Of a stretch of 64,000 nucleotides of DNA, positions 62,317 to 64,000 are shown one piece after another. The notes below the pieces were generated by a model. It ran no database searches. It was given only the letters and a program-made list of their open reading frames with translations, and was not told the origin of the DNA. Position numbers and translations under genes: made by a program. Source of the stretch: Rivularia sp034931125 (GTDB taxonomy: Bacteria > Cyanobacteriota > Cyanobacteriia > Cyanobacteriales > Nostocaceae). Location of the stretch: assembly GCF_034931125.1 (NCBI RefSeq), contig NZ_JAYGHM010000004.1, positions 62,001 to 126,000 on the forward strand, read 5' to 3'. Position 1 is the stretch's first letter, and the number at the start of each line of letters is the position of its first letter.

Positions 62317-63448
62317 CCAACTCTTGTAATAGTTGAGCAATTTGCCGATCAATATTTGCTACATTAAATCTTTGACTGGCGGTGTTGCGGGCTGTTTCCG
62401 CGATGGCGGCAGTCTTTTGCTTGTCAGATAGGCAGGTGTTGATAACTTTGGTAAGCTCTTGGGGATTTCCCGGAGTCGCTAGAAAACCGTTTATACCAGG
62501 TTCTACTAACTCAACTGCACCACCTGATGCTGCTGCAACTACGGGGGTTCCCGATAGCATGGCTTCTACAATTACTCTTCCAAAAGGTTCGGGAGCGGTG
62601 GAGGTGTGAGCAACTAGGTCGCAAGCTGCCATTAAAAGGGGAATATCGTGACGAAAACCTAAAAATTTGACTCGGTTTTGTAGTTCTAATTTGTCAATTT
62701 GCTGGTGTAGCTGTTTGACGTAATCTTGTTCGCCAAATAAAGCATCTCCAACTAAGATTACCGCAACTTCTGGCGGACATTTGGCGATCGCTTCAATTAA
62801 TATATGTTGTCCCTTCCAAGGTGCAAGACGGCTGAAGTGTCCGACGACAAATTTATCATCGAGTTCTAATTTTTCTCTAAGTTGCTTAACTTCAGATTCT
62901 TGACTTATATAATTTTGGGGATCAAAACCGTTGTAAACAATTTCTACCTTATCGGCTTTCCCACCTGCTTCGATAAAGGCTTTTTTACTAGCTTGGGAAT
63001 TAACAATAACTAACGATGCGCGATTTGCTAAAGTAACTGAAATGCGACGGTTAGTTTGACTAAAGTGTTCGGGTGAAAGAATATCGTGGAGGTGAAAGAC
63101 TAGAGGACGATTGCTAAAAAAGCTGGCGATCGCACCTACCACTAATGCTTTTTGGGTATTTGCGTAGATTAAATCGTAATTACGAGCAATTTTTATTACT
63201 TTGCTAATTAAAGGTGCAAGTTGAGTAATGCTTGCCAATCCTTGACTAAGAGAACTTTCTTTTTTAACCTGTATAGCTTGACTAGTTAAAACTTTTACCG
63301 GAATATGATTTTTTTCTAATAAATCCTTAAAAGAACCATCCGCAAATAATCCCACCAAACAATCATTTTGATACGGCTTGGCAATATCGATTAAACATAA
63401 TTCGGCACCACCAGGTTTACCGCTTTGATCTAAGAATAAGATTTTCAT
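62300..63448 (-). CDS. Glycosyltransferase family 4
   Basis: The 382-aa product has the GT-B plan: an N-terminal Rossmann-like half starting MKILFLDQSGKPGGAELCLI and a C-terminal half with VVGHFSRLAPWKGQHILIEA, VKFLGFRHDIPLLMAACDLV and EPFGRVIVEAMLSGTPVVAA (the E-x7-E donor motif). It retains a retaining glycosyltransferase active site and probably uses a nucleotide sugar in surface-polysaccharide or glycolipid synthesis. A second GT4 gene lies upstream on the same strand, about 290 bp away, with STRR sequence between. Confidence 0.9.
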   Translation of the reverse strand: MKILFLDQSGKPGGAELCLIDIAKPYQNDCLVGLFADGSFKDLLEKNHIPVKVLTSQAIQVKKESSLSQGLASITQLAPLISKVIKIARNYDLIYANTQKALVVGAIASFFSNRPLVFHLHDILSPEHFSQTNRRISVTLANRASLVIVNSQASKKAFIEAGGKADKVEIVYNGFDPQNYISQESEVKQLREKLELDDKFVVGHFSRLAPWKGQHILIEAIAKCPPEVAVILVGDALFGEQDYVKQLHQQIDKLELQNRVKFLGFRHDIPLLMAACDLVAHTSTAPEPFGRVIVEAMLSGTPVVAAASGGAVELVEPGINGFLATPGNPQELTKVINTCLSDKQKTAAIAETARNTASQRFNVANIDRQIAQLLQELGIGNG

Positions 63449-63471
63449 ATTTTAACAGGGAGTAGGGAGTA

Positions 63472-63542
63472 GGGGAGATGGGGGGATGGGGGGATGGGGA
63501 GATGGGGGGATGGGGAGATGGGGGGACAAGGGGACAAGGGGA
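63472..63542. repeat. STRR tract (gatggggg/gatgggga/acaagggg)
   Basis: About nine octamer units between the two glycosyltransferase genes, followed at 63590-63625 by cactccctactccctactcc units. Confidence 0.85.
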
Positions 63543-63737
63543 AGAATAACTAACTCTTAACTGATTGGTGAGCTTGTCGAACCATTAACTCCTCACTCCC
63601 CACTCCCTACTCCCTACTCCTAACTATTGTTCACCAAGGTAAATAATTATATTTGAAGCAACCTTGTAATAGTTACAAGAAAATTCCCCAGGTGAAGGGA
63701 CATACCTTACACTTAAAAGATGCTTTCTATATTTTAT

Positions 63738-64000
63738 TTACGTTAAAATAACTTTTCTCACTTGTTGAGCAATTTTATCCCAATCGAAGTTGTCAACTGC
63801 ATACTCGCGGCATTCTTTTCGTGAAGGTTTGGTGATTTCACCTAAAAATACCTGTTCCAATTTCTTCGCGATCGCATTTACTTCAATTGACTCTGTAATT
63901 AATTCGGGTGAAAATGGTTCGAGAATTTCTGGCATTCCACCGACGGGGGTACAGATGACGGGAGTACCGCAAGCGAGAGATTCTACTATTGCTAATCCGA
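63738..64000 (-). CDS. Glycosyltransferase family 4, C-terminal part (5' end outside window)
   Basis: The minus frame is open to the window edge and reads GLAIVESLACGTPVICTPVG GMPEIL, the E-x7-E donor-binding motif of GT4 enzymes (first Glu context A.VES). It ends CREYAVDNFDWDKIAQQVRK VILT. Only 87 codons are inside the window. It is probably part of the same polysaccharide cluster as the previous gene. Confidence 0.85.
   Translation of the reverse strand, partial: GLAIVESLACGTPVICTPVGGMPEILEPFSPELITESIEVNAIAKKLEQVFLGEITKPSRKECREYAVDNFDWDKIAQQVRKVILT

Overview
The window is from a filamentous, probably heterocyst-forming cyanobacterium. Evidence: HIP1 octamers (GCGATCGC) recur throughout; dnaE is split and ends in an N-intein very like that of Nostoc; two adjacent flavodiiron genes carry the C-terminal flavin reductase domain found only in oxygenic phototrophs; heptanucleotide tandem repeats (STRR) and short palindromic repeats litter the intergenic DNA. 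I cannot name the genus; a Rivularia/Calothrix/Nostoc-type genome fits. The assembly has two N gaps (13268-13588 and 49072-49263), each inside a repeated structure.

Layout. 1-1403: truncated polysaccharide flippase. 1404-4325: decay zone with a MITE, a transposase scrap, a frameshifted P-loop kinase, and a ribbon-helix-helix gene next to an Rpn-like nuclease whose 3' end has been duplicated. 4865-11401: a large STAND ATPase, two secreted unknowns and a CHAT protease, a possible signalling or conflict island. 11472-22513: housekeeping genes argJ, gatB, murD and glyS, interrupted by a candidate tandem small-RNA array (12970-13637), a DUF421 membrane protein and a secreted PEP-CTERM tyrosinase. 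22909-28875: accessory genes (putative glycosyltransferase, pentapeptide protein, TPR lipoprotein, Uma2 nuclease, RmlD-like reductase).

28953-40352: a type III-A CRISPR effector locus (cas6, csx3 and its P-loop partner, cas10/csm1, csm2-csm5, a second cas6). I see no array and no cas1/cas2. Cas10 shows no HD nuclease motif but keeps GGDD, so it should make cyclic oligoadenylate. The CARF-HEPN effector (Csx1/TIGR02221 type) that would respond is broken, while the ring nuclease Csx3 is kept, though split from its P-loop partner by one frame just after an A8 run. A group II intron reverse-transcriptase scrap and a membrane-protein scrap lie between the first cas6 and csx3.

41301-64000: dnaE N-half with split intein, a 43-codon candidate gene, flv3-flv1, a beta-barrel/secreted gene pair, photolyase, SDR, ahcY, an MscS channel, a WGxxGxxG small protein and two family 4 glycosyltransferases. 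Together with the flippase at the other edge, the last two suggest surface-polysaccharide functions nearby. Several MITE-like families and STRRs fill the gaps.
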